From assembly GCA_947685225.1 (NCBI GenBank), contig CANTUV010000072.1, forward strand, positions 6,820,001-6,884,000: a DNA stretch of 64,000 bases. The letters are read 5' to 3'. The position numbers and the translations under genes are program-made. Positions 31,831 through 44,394 of this stretch are shown one piece after another (positions within the stretch are counted from its first letter, which is position 1; each line of letters begins with the position of its first letter). The DNA comes from Garcia nutans (taxonomy: Eukaryota > Streptophyta > Magnoliopsida > Malpighiales > Euphorbiaceae). The notes beneath the pieces were generated by a model. It was given only the letters and a program-made list of their open reading frames with translations. It searched no databases and had not been told where the DNA came from.

Positions 31831-34800
31831 TCAAGTCTGGAATAGTTGAGGATATTGATCTCGCATGGTTTGCTCACTCTCCCAAGTTGCTTCTTCTCTT
31901 GCATGATTCTTCCACAAAATTTTCACAAGTGGCACTTTCTTATTTCTTAATTCTTTCACTTCACGTGCCAAGATAGCAACTGGTTCCTCTTCAAATGTTA
32001 AATCTGGTCTCACTTCGATAGATTCAATAGGCAACACATGAAATGGATCCGACCTGTATGTCCTCAACATAGAAACATGGAATACATTATGGATCCTTTC
32101 TAACTCAGGTGGCAAAGCAAGCCGATAAGCAACTGGTCCAACTCTTTCCAAAACTTCATACGGTCCAATGAAACGAGGACTCAATTTCCCTTTCTGACCA
32201 AACCTCAAGATCTTTTTCCAAGGAGACACCTTCAAAAATACTTTATCTCCCACATTATACTTAATGTCTCTCCTCTTCAAATCTGAATAAGATTTCTGTC
32301 GGTCTGAAGCTGTTTTCAACCTATCTCGAATCATTTTCACTTTCTCTTCAGTTTCTTTAACCAAATCAGGACCAATTAACTTACCTTCACCAAGTTCATT
32401 CCAACATAGAGGTGTCCTGCACCGTCTACCATCCAATGCTTCGAATGGGGCCATACCAATGCTGGATTGATGACTGTTATTGTAAGCAAATTCAACAAGT
32501 GGTAAGAATTCATCCCAACTTCTAGAGAAATCAATGACACAGCTTCTTAACATATCCTCAATAATCTGTATCACCCTCTCAGACTGCCCATCTGTCTGAG
32601 GATGGAAAGCAGTGCTGAAATGTAATCGAGAACCCAAAGCACCATGTAAACTCTTCCAAAACCTGGAAGTAAACCGGGGATCTCGATCAGACACTATAGA
32701 AGTTGGAACACCATGTAGCTTCACAATCTCATAGATATACAGCTCAGCTAACCTCTCCAAAGAGTAATCCATCCGAACCGGAAGAAAATGAGCTGTCTTA
32801 GTCAACCTGTCAACAATCACCCAAATAGCATCATGCTTTCTTTGTGACAATGGCAGACCAGATACGAAATCCATGGTTACTCTATCCCATTTCCATTCAG
32901 GCACTGACAAAGGCTGAAGTAACCCTGTTGGAACTTGATGCTCAGCTTTTACCCTTTGACATGTGAGACATTTAGACACAAAATCTGCAATGTCTCTCTT
33001 CATACCAGACCACCAATAATGCTGTCTCAAATCATGATACATCTTTGTATTACCCGGATGCATAGCAAATACTGAATGATGGGCTTCTTCTAAAATAATT
33101 CTTCTCAATTTAGCATTATCAGGTACACACAATCTATTCTTAAACCAAAGACTCCCATCATCTCTCACAATAAAATCTTGACTCTTTCCATTATGGCAAT
33201 CTGAAATAATTTTCTGAATCTTCTCATCAGCCGCTTGAGCCTCTCTAATCTGCTCCAACAATACTGGTTTCACTTGCAACTGTGCCAATAATGCACCATC
33301 ATCACAAGATACAAAACTAGCACACAACGCTCTCAACTCAACAAGCAACAAGAGTGAATAAACAGTCAAACCTGCTAAAGACTTCCGACTCAAGGCATCA
33401 GCAACAACATTTACTTTGCCAGGATGATAATCAATCAAACAGTCGTAGTCTTTAATCAATTCCAACCATCTTCTTTGACGAAGATTGAGCTCTCTTTGGA
33501 TACCCAAATATTTCAAACTTTTATGGTCTGTATAGATAAAACACTTCTCCCCATATAAATAGTGTCGCCAAATCTTCAATGCAAACACAATGGCTGCTAA
33601 CTCTAAATCATGGGTAGGATAATTGAGCTCATGCGGTTTCAACTGTCGAGAAGCATAAGCTATCACTTTACCTTCTTGCATCAGCACACAACCCAAACCA
33701 CTATGTGAAGCATCACTATAAATCACATATGGTTTATCTTCCACAGGTAAAGTAAGAACAGGCGCTTGAGTCAACATTTCTCTCAACTGTTCGAAGCTAG
33801 CCTGACACTGATCTATCCACACAAATCTAACTCCCTTTCGAAGTAATCTGGTAAGTGGAGTAGCTATTAAAGAAAACCCTTTTACAAACCGTCGGTAATA
33901 ACCTGCCAAACCTAGAAAACTTCTAACTTCAGTCACAGACTTTGGTGGACTCCAATTCAAAATAGCTTCAACTTTACTCGGATCAACTCTAATACCTTCT
34001 GCTGAAACTATATGACCGAGAAAAGTTACTTGATCAAGCCAAAACTCACACTTCGATAATTTAGCAAACAATTGCTTCTCTCTCAGAATTTGCAACACAA
34101 TCCGCAAATGTTTGTCATGCTTCTCCTCATTATGCTAATACACCAAAATATCATCGATAAACACTACCACAAACTGATCCAAATAGGGCCTAAACACCCT
34201 ATTCATCAAGTCCATAAAAACTGCAGGTGCATTCATCAAACCAAAAGGCATAACTAGAAACTCATAATGCCCATACCTGGTCCGAAAGGCGGTCTTAGGA
34301 ACATCTTCAGCTCTGACCCTCAACTGATGGTACCCTGATCTCAAATCAATTTTAGAAAACACTGCTGCACCCTTCAATTGATCAAAGAGATCATCAATTC
34401 TAGGCAAAGGATATTTATTTTTAATAGTCACCTTGTTCAATTGCCTATAATCGATACACAATCTCATAGTACCCTCTTTCTTCTTCACAAACAAAACAGG
34501 AGCTCCCCACGGTGAAACACTAGGGCGAACAAACCATTTATCTAACAACTCCTGCAACTGCACCTTCAACTCTCTCAGTTCAGCAGGTGCCATTCTGTAA
34601 GGAGTAATAGAGATAGGAGTGGTACCAGGCAATAATTCAATACCGAACTCCACCTCTCTCTCAGGAGGCAACCCTGGCAATTCCTCTGGAAACACATCTG
34701 GAAACTCTGCAACTGTGGGTATGCTATCAATTTGAGAACCCCTTACTCTAGTATCTATCACATGAGCAAGATAAGCATCACACACTTTTCTAATCAATCT

Positions 34801-36390
34801 CCTAGCTGCAACAGCTGAAACAAACAAGGATGCTAGCTGTTCCTGCTCATTAGATACTATCACATCTCTACCATCACCGGTTCTCAAGGTAACAACTTTC
34901 TTTTTACAATCTACCACAGCTCCATGTCTAGATAACCAGTCCATGCCTAGGATCACATCATATTCCTTAAAAGGCATCTCAATCAAATCTCCAAGGAACT
35001 CCTCACCTTGAACCACTACTGCACTATCTCGGTGCACTTTGCTAACAATCACACTATGCCCTAAAGGATTTGTCACCAATACATCAAATCCTAGGGATTC
35101 AGCATGCACATTAGACACAGGCAAAACAGATGCACTAATATATGAATGTGTGGAACCCGGATCAATCAAAGCAAGTACTGAAATACCAAATAAAGAAAAA
35201 GTACCAGCTATGACTGCCGAAGCATCTGGTTGCCTCTGCATCACATAAATCCTCTGAGAAGATCCAGCCTCCTCTGGTCTACTCTCCCTGGATGAAGAAC
35301 CTCCTCTAGAACTGAACCCAGATCTACCTCCTCTGCTGAAACCTCTGCCTTCACGACCTCCCCTCACACTAGATCGGGAAGCTGCAGTATCCACTGACAT
35401 CCGCTCCTGTCTCTCAGGACAATCTCTAACAAAGTGATCAGGCAACCCACATTTGAAACATACCCCTGTCATAGCTGAAACTGTAGGTCTAGATCTATGC
35501 CTCTGAAACTGTACTGACCTACCCGCTGGCCTCTGACTCCTACTAACCCGAGGAACAAAACTTCCTTTACCTCTTTTCACAGATGAAGACCCTGCCTCAA
35601 ACTGGGGCCTTCTAACCCTGATCTCTTCCTCTGAAGCAGCTGTAATAACCTGAGCTCTCTCCACGCTCCTAGCTGCTGCCACAAGCTGGGAAAAATCATG
35701 ATATCTAGATCCAGCCACATGACACATGATAGAGGGCCTCAATCCCTCCTCAAATCTCCTGCATCTATCTATCTCATCAGATATATTACCCCCAGCATAC
35801 TGGCTCAACCGGATAAACTCTAACTCATATTCCGTCACAGTCCGGTGATCTTGCTTCAAACTTATAAACTCCATTTTCTTCACATCTTTGTACTCCCTAG
35901 GAGTATACTTCAATTCAAACTCTCTTAGAAAATTAGCATAGGACAATGTTGGTGGATCATCCATAGCCTGGGGCACTGTCTTCCACCAATCATATGCGTC
36001 CTTTTGCAACAATGATCTTGCATAATCAAACTTTTCCTCTGGAGTGGCTTGCAACTGAACAAATATTCTCTGTACTTTATATAGTCACTGCTCAGCTACA
36101 ACTGGATCAATAGTACCCAAGAAGTCTTCTGCTCCATATTTCCTTAATTTAACATACTGTCTCACTGATACCAAAGGCTGTGGGGGTGGTGGCGGTGGTT
36201 GCACAGGTGCTTGCCTCAAAACCTCTACCACATGCCTAAGCCAAACTGGCGGAACATCCTCACCAGCTGGTCCCCCCGACACTGAAACAGGTACCTCTCC
36301 AGCACTATCCACTCTAGCTCCCTCTCAAACCTCATCAGGAGCTACACTCTCCTCACTACCCTCGATAGATTGACGTATGTGAGAATCCAT
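31831..36390 (-). pseudogene. Gag-pol of chromodomain (Tekay/Del-type) gypsy element E6, three nonsense codons
   Basis: One frame of 1520 codons runs from ATG 36388-36390 to TGA 31831-31833, broken only by TGA at codon 22, TGA at codon 102 (in AEQ*LYK) and TAG at codon 752 (just after FIDDILVY). Domains in order: gag core with WWKTVPQ and LREFELKYTP; zinc knuckle CFKCGLPDHFVRDC near codon 311; protease with LIDPGSTHSYIS; RT with FVKKKEGTMRLCIDYRQLN and the FIDD box; RNase H with YSDASHSGLGCVL; integrase with HHCC, WDRVTMDF, VSDRDPRF and HPQTDGQSERV (D, D, E kept); and a C-terminal chromodomain (REVKELRNKKVPLVKILWKN, then ATWE). The chromodomain targets integration to marked chromatin in this group. 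The element looks young but is not translatable as is. Confidence 0.94.
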
Positions 36391-36539
36391 CACAACCTAT
36401 ATATGCAAACACAGCAGAATATATCTTATTAAAGATCAGAGACTGCCAATCCCAAACATGTATATTATTCAAAAACTAACTTTTTAAATCAAAATATGCT
36501 TTTTCTTATATTTCACCTAGGTTGAGAATCTCAAACTAG

Positions 36540-36551
36540 GCTCTGATACCA
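36540..36551 (-). other. Primer binding site of E6
   Basis: TGGTATCAGAGC on the minus strand, a few bases after the 5' LTR, is the standard initiator tRNA-Met site of plant LTR elements. Confidence 0.92.
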
Positions 36552-36558
36552 AAATAAT

Positions 36559-39079
36559 TGTAACACCTCTATACCCTCTATACGTACCAAGCATGCTTAA
36601 ACGATCGTAATATACGTATACTGAATATAGAAAATGTCACGGTTTAAAAAAAAACAACAAATATCTTTGTAAATAAATGAAACCAATCTCAAACAAATAA
36701 AAGAAATCCAAAAGACACTATATACAAAATGTTTAATAATTCACAGCGGAAGTTATTACAAGTATGTTATAAATCAAGGTTTACAAAACATAGAATATAT
36801 ATACATGATTGGCAGCTCTTCTCTGATGTTTAAGACCCAAAATAACTCTTCAATGTCTACTCTCACTCGGTCTCGAGGAGCTCTCAGGTTCAACTCTGTT
36901 ACCTGCGCGATCAAACACTATCGCGCTAAGCCAACGGCTTAGTAATACAAAGTATGCTAACATTATGCTTCAATGCAATGCAATGTCATTCATATTAATA
37001 ACACAACATCATAGGTGGAAATATAATACCACATCTTTGCATCTCACCATTCATACTCATATAGCATATCACATTTCAAAATCCATCCATGGATCACATT
37101 ATTCAATCATTTTACCATAAATGACTCACATTTAAAACAAAGACAAGCATGGGCCCAAAACACACTAATATGCCATTCAATTTTCAGAGTTAATGCTTTG
37201 GTTTTGTTATCACATTTATCATTATCATAATCCCAACTAGGCTTCAAGGATTTAGGATCAACCAAGCTTCAAGGGGAGCAAAGCATGCTAAGCATCAACC
37301 CAACTTGGCTTCAAGAACCAATCCAACCTAGCTTCAAGGGTTGTAACATATCAATTAGGCTTCAAGGACTTAGCCAACCTAACTTCAAGAGATTGTTACT
37401 CATATTAGGCATGCCACCAACAACAAACTCTGAAAATGGAATAACACATTAGCCACACAATTCATTTATCAATTTCATTCTTAATTGAATCATCATAGCC
37501 AATCACAATGGCTTCACATCACATTTGAGTTATCATAGCCAACCACAATGGTTTCATATCACATTAAGTTTCATAGCCACTCACAATGGCTTCATATCAC
37601 ATTGAGTTTCATAGCCAATCACAATGGTTTCATATCACATTAAGTTTCATAGCCACTCACAATGGCTTCATATCACATTGAGTTTCATAGCCAATCACAA
37701 TGGCTTCATATCATATCATGTGTCAAATCATATTATAATATTTCATTATTCAATTATACATATAGCATCATTGATATAACATTACCAAGTACCATATCCA
37801 TATAACACATTACCATTCACAAGATTCACAATGCATAAAACATAGCATTGTTTATGTAGTATCACATGCATCATCATTATCATCAAATGTGTATTCAATC
37901 TCAATATCATATAAATATATGCAACAATGCAAGGTTTGTACTTACCTCAATAACAATTTACACAATTTTAAACACTTTCCTTTTCCAAGACTCTTCACTT
38001 CCCAAATTAGGGCAAATCCCCTTCCTTCAAAACCCAATCCCAAAAATGATACAACACATAAGTTCCAATACAATTTATCACTTAATAACCTCTTACTAAA
38101 CCCTTAAATCACAAATTACACTTCAACATCACTCACAAAGGCCCACGGTCGTGGCCACCTCAACCCCCACGGGCGTGGCTTAAGGAATGGTTCTGCCACC
38201 CTTGCTCCCATCCTCCACGGCCATAGTTCTAATTGGCCACGGCCATGGCCAACCAAGGCCACGGGCGTGGCATCCACAAGGCTACTGCCCTCGGCCAAAA
38301 TCTCAATTTTAAGCTTATAATTTCCACAAACCTCAACCACATGCAAATCTATGAAAATAATCAAGCAAACTCAAGTTAAACATCAATAATCACTTCAACA
38401 CCCTAAAACAAACTCAATCCAACACTTCCAATATAAACAATAATTTAACTTCTTAACTTAACATCACTTTCAACACTTAAAAACATACTACAAACAAATC
38501 TAAACCACCATACATATCAACTCATCAATCCCAAACACAATTTCAAAAGAACAAAGGAAAAGCAAGGAAAAGAACTTACCAAAGTTGATGAATTTCACAA
38601 ATCTCCAACTTAATCCTTTGATTCTTCCTTCAATTTGAGCTTAGAAATCACAACACCTCACTTGCTCTCTTTCCCTTTGGATAGCCGGCCACACACAAAT
38701 GAGAAGAAAAGAAAATAAAGCCAAGTCAAACTTCTCTTCTTCTTTAAATCTCCACCATGCAATTCTAACAAAACAATTACCTAAATACCCTCACCCATTT
38801 AACTTAACCTTTGTCACTTATATGCCCATTTAAGTAATTTCACATGTCACAAATAAATATCCTCTTCCATTGACCATCCCTTTTGACTAATGTATATGTT
38901 ATGTATATAACCATATACCCAACATATACACTTTTTCTCTACACATTTCTTTCCTTTTTAAACAGTACATAAACATTCTCTTTCCAATTTCTTTTCTCTT
39001 ACACATCAACATATACATTCAATCTAATTAAAACAACAATAATATTCAAAACTTCTAGGGCATACATTGGGATATTACA
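36559..39079 (-). repeat. 5' LTR of E6 (2521 bp)
   Basis: Same ends as the 3' LTR. It carries the longer form of the CCACGG cluster at 38140-38285 (GGCCACGGCCATGGCC and CACGGGCGTGGC motifs) and the double hairpin at 36905-36942. It is followed by target duplication GGTTT (39080-39084). Confidence 0.95.
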
Positions 39080-39711
39080 GGTTTGTGATGATGATAAGGT
39101 GATCATTGATGAGGATGATGATTGGCCTCAATACTTCCAAGATCCTAAAGATAAAAAGAAAGAACCGAAGATTATTAATAGATCAGCTATGGAGAAAACC
39201 GTGACTTCTGATGTTGAAATGATGATCGCGAATTTAGAAAAGCAATTTGAGAAGAAGCTGAAAACAGAAGAAATGTCCGAAGTTGACAAATTATTTGAGC
39301 TAGATGAAGAAGTTCCGTACAAGTTCAAGATGCCATCTTTTGCAAAGTTTAATGGTTCCGAAAATCCTCATCTCCATGTGAAGCAATATATCACTGCTAT
39401 GCAGTCTGCCCAAGCTACTAAGGCTCAAACTCTAAGGTACTTTATGCTCTCATTGGATCCTGTTATCCAAAATTGGTTCAATACCTTAGAAGAAGGAACA
39501 CAAAAGAGTTGCGATATGCTATATAAGGCCTTCATCTAACAATATGGATACAATTTTGAAATGGAAGATACCTTAATGGAAGTGGAGTCCATAAGACAAA
39601 GGCCAAATGAAAATTTTGTGGACTATATGAAAAGATGGAGAAATAAGGCCGCTTTGCTCAAGAAAAGGCCCAATGAATCTGATCAAATAAGGACGATTGT
39701 AAGAGGGGTGT
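39080..39711 (+). pseudogene. Gag of E5, second segment
   Basis: Continues E5 gag after E6. Open from 39099 to 39539 with MIIDEDDDWPQYFQDPKDKK, the acidic linker EEMSEVDKLFELDEEVPYKF, and the gag core with YITAMQSAQATKAQ and DPVIQNWFNTLEEGT. After the stop it reads on in another frame through MEVESIRQRPNENFVDYMKR. It is cut inside RGVLPSL by the solo LTR E7 (duplication GGTGT, 39707-39711 and 40872-40876). Confidence 0.88.
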
Positions 39712-40871
39712 TGAGCAAAAAGGATTAATGGTAATAAAACTATCTAGATATTGAATCCCCCTAGCCTCAATGATATTTATGAACAACAATTCAGCTAAAT
39801 CATTTAATATAGTTGAGTTGGCATTCCTCTAACTTAGACTAAAACCTCTCTCGAGTGAATTAATCCCTAATCACTAAGTAGAGTGCCGGAATCTCTTCTC
39901 AAACACAATTAATTAGATCTTGCATTAAGAACAAGGAACTATAAACCAAAGGATCTTGTAAGTCTATCTCTAGTACTCCAATCAATCCTCAACCCTTATG
40001 AGTATTCAATTCATATCAAGCTTTCCCAAGTCAATAATATGAAAATTGCTACCAATCAATAAGCATGCTATTATCAATTGGAAATAGATCATTAAGTATC
40101 ATAAGAATAAAACAACTCAATCAAATAATTCAATTAAATATAATTATTCAATCCATACAAATAAGCTAGGGTTCATCAATATCTAGATAGAGAATGAATT
40201 AGTTCACATTCAAAACCAGAAAAACAGAGCAAGAGAATTGAATAAAAGAAACCAAACAATCCATGGCGAATAATTTGTATTTCTTCACTTCAATCCTTGA
40301 TTCTTGAATTAGATCTTGTTTAGAGTATGTCTTCACCCTCAATCTCAGCTCCAAACTCCCCTCTTTACTTTAGAAGTCAGATCTAGGTTATAAGATATGA
40401 AATTTGGATCCTTAATTTGTGCTTCAGCGCAGCTTTTATAGTGTAGATAATTTCACCTTACATGCCCATTGACACACCCATGTCACTGGGCGTGTCATTG
40501 TTACTGAGATTTTGAACTTAAGGCACATCCAGTGACATGCCCATGTCACTGGGCGTGTCACAGCTATTGTAAAACATTACAAAAGGCACGCTTGGTGACA
40601 CGCCCATATCCCTGGGCGTGTCAATGCTTCTGTATGCAGCATCAAGGGCACGTCCATTGACACGCCCATGACCATGGGCGTGTCCATTGATGAATTTTTC
40701 TCTTTTCTTCTACTTTCATCCGTAATTCCTTTGAAATGTCCATAAGCCTCAAAATACAGAGAATTCCTGAAATTAACCCTAAAATACACTTTGAACAAAC
40801 AAATTAAACTCAATTGGATAATAATCATATTAAGAAATAGGAATAAAATATCATCAATTGTGCACTTATCA
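39712..40871 (-). mobile_element. Solo LTR, Athila-like (E7, 1160 bp)
   Basis: TG/CA ends are seen on the plus strand (TGAGCAAAAAGG to GTGCACTTATCA). Element sense is probably minus, starting TGATAAGTGCAC. A perfect 5-bp target duplication GGTGT flanks it. There is no internal region, so it formed by LTR-LTR recombination. It carries four palindromes at 40470-40684. The lineage call is tentative. Confidence 0.8.
40465..40690. repeat. Four palindromes at ~63-bp spacing in E7
   Basis: GACACGCCC-type sequence and its inverse GGGCGTGTC are separated by 7-9 bases. They start near 40470, 40533, 40596 and 40658. The palindromes are almost identical while the ~35-bp spacers between them differ strongly. 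Confidence 0.85.
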
Positions 40872-42405
40872 GGTGTTGCCTAGTCTTCGTGAAAGGATGT
40901 CTCATACACTCATCCGTGATTTCAAAGATCTCCTCCAAGCTGGTCTGCAAATTGAAGAATGAGAAAGAGAGAAGAACTATTTTTCAACTAGAAGGAATGA
41001 AAAAGGAAACTATCAGTCTGGTAGCCAAAGCATGCAAAAGGCAGTCGGTGTTAATGCTACTAACCAAGGAACAAGAAGGCAGTTTTTAGAATTAGGGAAA
41101 CTGATGTCTTGGGTTCTCAATAAGCTTTAAAGAAAGGGATTGTTACAACCCTTAAATCCTCGCCCTTTGCCTAACCCTCTCCCACCTAATTTCAACACTA
41201 AAGCATTTTGTCAGTTTCATCAAATGCAAGGGCATGAGATGGATAGATGTGTGAGGTTGAGGCATGAGATCCAAAATTTAATTGATAGTGGAAAGGTGCC
41301 CAAGACCATCAAGCCGAACACTAATGACAATCCATTACCAAGGTTCAATAGAGTACCACCACCGGCAACCTTCATTATTGGAGGAGGTTTGCATGAAAGT
41401 TTCATTATGTCCTCTTTCCAAGATGTGGGTGGAGAAGCAACCAAAGAAGAAGAGATATTTGGTGAAATTAAACAAGCTATGGTGGGTAATGAAGTAGCAA
41501 TTTGTGTTGTAAATGGACAATCTTGTATCCAAGAAGGAGGAATGGACCTGGTTTGAGCCCGAAGAAGATGAAGTAATGAACACTAGATCCGGTAAGCCTT
41601 ATGCAAGGCCACCGCCTAAGGAGGTAGAAATTAATAAGGGAAAGGAAGTTGAAGTAGGGAATAAAGAAGAGGAAGATGATACTATTCTCAAGCAATTGAA
41701 AAGAACCCAGGCAAGTGTTAGCATTTGGGACTTATTGGCTACTTCTAAAAAACACTAAGAGACTATTGCCAAGGCCTTAGCTAGCATGCCAATTTCTACC
41801 TCCACAACACCGGAGGAGCTGATCAACTTCATAAAAATTGGAGGAGTAATGAAATGTGAAGATATTCAAGAGAAGAGTGAAGTTAATATGGAAGCGGTTT
41901 CTTTCTCATATGCGGATTTACCGGAAGAGGGGAGAGATCACATCCTCCCTCTCTTTATTAAAATAGAAATCAAAGGGAAAAGGACTCCATGTGTAATGGT
42001 CGATGATGGGTCCACCATAAATGTTTGTCCACTTAAAATATTGCAAAGCTTGCCATGTCAACAAGGGATCTAAACCCGACCGAGGTAACCATTTGGGCTT
42101 ATGACAACACTAAGAGACATGCTGAAGGAACTTTCAAAGTTGCTGTCAAGGTTGGTCCAATTGAATCTATTGTTCAATTTGTTGTTTTGGACATATCTAT
42201 TACCTTTACCTTACTCTTAGGACTACCATGGTTTCATCCTCTTGGTGGAATTCCTTCCACCCTTCATCAAAAGATCAAGTTCCCTAACAGAGATGAGACA
42301 ATAGTCATCGAGGCCGAAGATAATAAGGTTGTTAACGCTCTAATGATTGAGAGGCCTCTCAATGGTTTCCAAGTAGCTATAATTTTTGATGATGAAGTAG
42401 TGTCT
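40872..42405 (+). pseudogene. Gag C-terminus and protease of E5
   Basis: Continues gag with PSLRERMSHTLIRDFKDLLQ. The zinc-finger-like AFCQFHQMQGHEMDRC is at about 41200-41260 (C-x2-H-x4-H-x4-C intact). The linker RTQASVSIWDLLATSKKH is near 41700, and protease VMVDDGSTINVCPLKIL at about 41996-42045, with Asp and Gly of the active site present. The similarity to E2 ends near 42405, within IERPLNGFQVAIIFDD. RT, RNase H and integrase are absent. Frames 41140-41556, 41786-42073 and 42055-42423 are the main open parts. The junction at about 42405 with an opposite-strand gene marks a large deletion or recombination. Confidence 0.85.
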
Positions 42406-42412
42406 AAATTCC

Positions 42413-44394
42413 TATTTTCTTGAAAGCCAGGTTTATTATAGTCATCATTTGAAATAGGAGAAGGAATCTCATGATCATCAGTTCGAGGCCTCCTTGATGA
42501 TGAAGCACCAGGATCCCTCATGCCTTGAAACCGAAAGTCTCAAAAGTTTTGTCCCTCCTGATGGAATAATCCTTCGAAATGGGTAGCATGTTGACGACTA
42601 GAGGCTAACTCTTCTTGCAGCTTTTTGTTCTGCTCTTTGAGCATCCGCTGTGAGCCAGACAAGGAAAAGGTAAGTACATACATTTTCATACTTACATATA
42701 AGCATATATCAGTATGGAATAGGATGACAAAATAGATAACTCAAATTGAAGCCTTATGGATAAGATGGCACATCTGGCTGAAGAGAAAGAGCAAATGGAG
42801 AAAATTACCATTGAACTGTTGAAAATTTTTGTTGAACTAAGACAACCGAAGAACGTTTAGCCTCGTGACTGAATGAACAAGCAGCCTATAATAATCATGA
42901 AAATAGTCAGAAAAATTAAGAAGAAATAGTTTCAATGACAAAATGGTAAGTGTTTACCTAAGAAGTGCCAGCCCCGGAATAGTCTCAAGAATAGGATGAA
43001 GGCTTAACTTTCTCCCCCTCGTCCTTGTCCTCTTCTTCATATTCTTCTTCCTCTCTTTCCTCCACTTCTATGTCTTCTTCATCACCTCCGGGAAGTTCCT
43101 AAATGCTAGCAGGAGACACCTTAAAATTTAGCAATTGATCCCGAATGATTTGGACATATGACACATCTAGTGAAAGCAGAAGGCCTCCAATATCAATGCC
43201 ATTGTGAGCACGACTCCAATAAGGTTCTCGTATGGATCTGGTGTTCAACACGAATGATCAAAAATCTTCTGGTAGCCTTCATTGGTCGGGATCAAGAAAC
43301 CAGTTATACACTCATTCACCAAGATACCAACCACAAGAGACTAGGCCGACAATGATCCGATGAGACCCTTGTAAGGGCAATGCATCAATCATACATGCAA
43401 TCTAATTGTTTCTCTTTTTGGCACTCTACCAAGCTACGTACACCTGTAGAAAAGTAACCAGGTAAGCTATTTTACTCATAAGTTTTTATATTAAAATTTT
43501 TTTACTTGGTCCTTGGTTAAGCAACTCATGTGATAGCGGTGAGTATGTGCATGGTGGCTTCCAGGCACTTCTCTATGGCCCTATAGCTAGAAGCTTAGTC
43601 ATGGGTATTCGGCTCACATCCTAGTAATGTTGGGAATTCTCTCTAGATTATGCTCATATTCCTTTACCTGTACATGGAAAGAAAGATCAAAATCTACACA
43701 TATGCATTATTTGGGCTTTCGATGATAAGAAAAGTGATACCTCAGTAAAAGCCATAAAGCGAGTAAAGGATCTTCTATTCCTGCAAATTACATCAAAATC
43801 ATGATAAAGATATGCGAGACTGGCTTCTTCTCCCCACGCATAAGTTGGTACATGATCTAAATCAAAATGGGCACATAGTACTGATGAATGGATGGTAGAA
43901 TCGGTGCTACCCAATATGGTCGCCCCTAATAGATATAACAGAAACCCTCAAGTATATTGTTCAGCTCTTTCATTTTGCATGGGTTGAGTATACTTCATCC
44001 AATGTTCTTGAATAGGCTCGTATTTGATCTTGTAAGATCCTCTATAATGGGGCCTAACACCGATAAATTGATGAATTTCCTCACGGGTTAAAATATTACT
44101 AGTTTAAGGGATGGGAATCTCTTGGCATCAGACACCTGTTAGGGCAGCAAAATCAACTGGACCTATGGTCATCTCTCCGATGGGTAGGTGAAAAGTATGG
44201 GTAGTGTCCATCCATTACTCTACAAGTGGCATGAATGACACTCCTACCAATTTGATATCCTCGAGATGGTAATTATAAAACAAAGTCTTCAAACCTGCTT
44301 TCTTGGACCATTCTTTTTACCACAGGTGGGGCACGATCATACCACTTACGGGCTTTGTGGATGATTCCACCGCCATGAATGTCACAACCGTCAT
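42413..44394 (-). pseudogene. Plant mobile domain (PMD, aminotransferase-like) gene, antisense to E5
   Basis: From ATG at 44392-44394 one frame runs about 620 bp, with only five stop codons and no frameshift. Motifs are KEWSKKAGLKTLFYNYHLED, WMDTTHTFHLPIGEM, TIGPVDFAALTG, FLLYLLGATILGS and LDHVPTYAWGEEASLAYLYH. These are landmarks of the plant mobile domain of MAIN-like proteins and many transposons. A donor-like AG|GTATCAC near 43740 suggests an intron. Later exons appear at 43440-43080 (SIREPYWSRAHNGIDIGGLL, then an acidic run of Glu and Asp) and 42647-42413 (a coiled coil after CTCACAG). The gene is antisense to the surrounding gag and 3' region, as in E2. Function in the element is unknown; MAIN-type PMD proteins are linked to silencing and genome stability. 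Confidence 0.68.
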
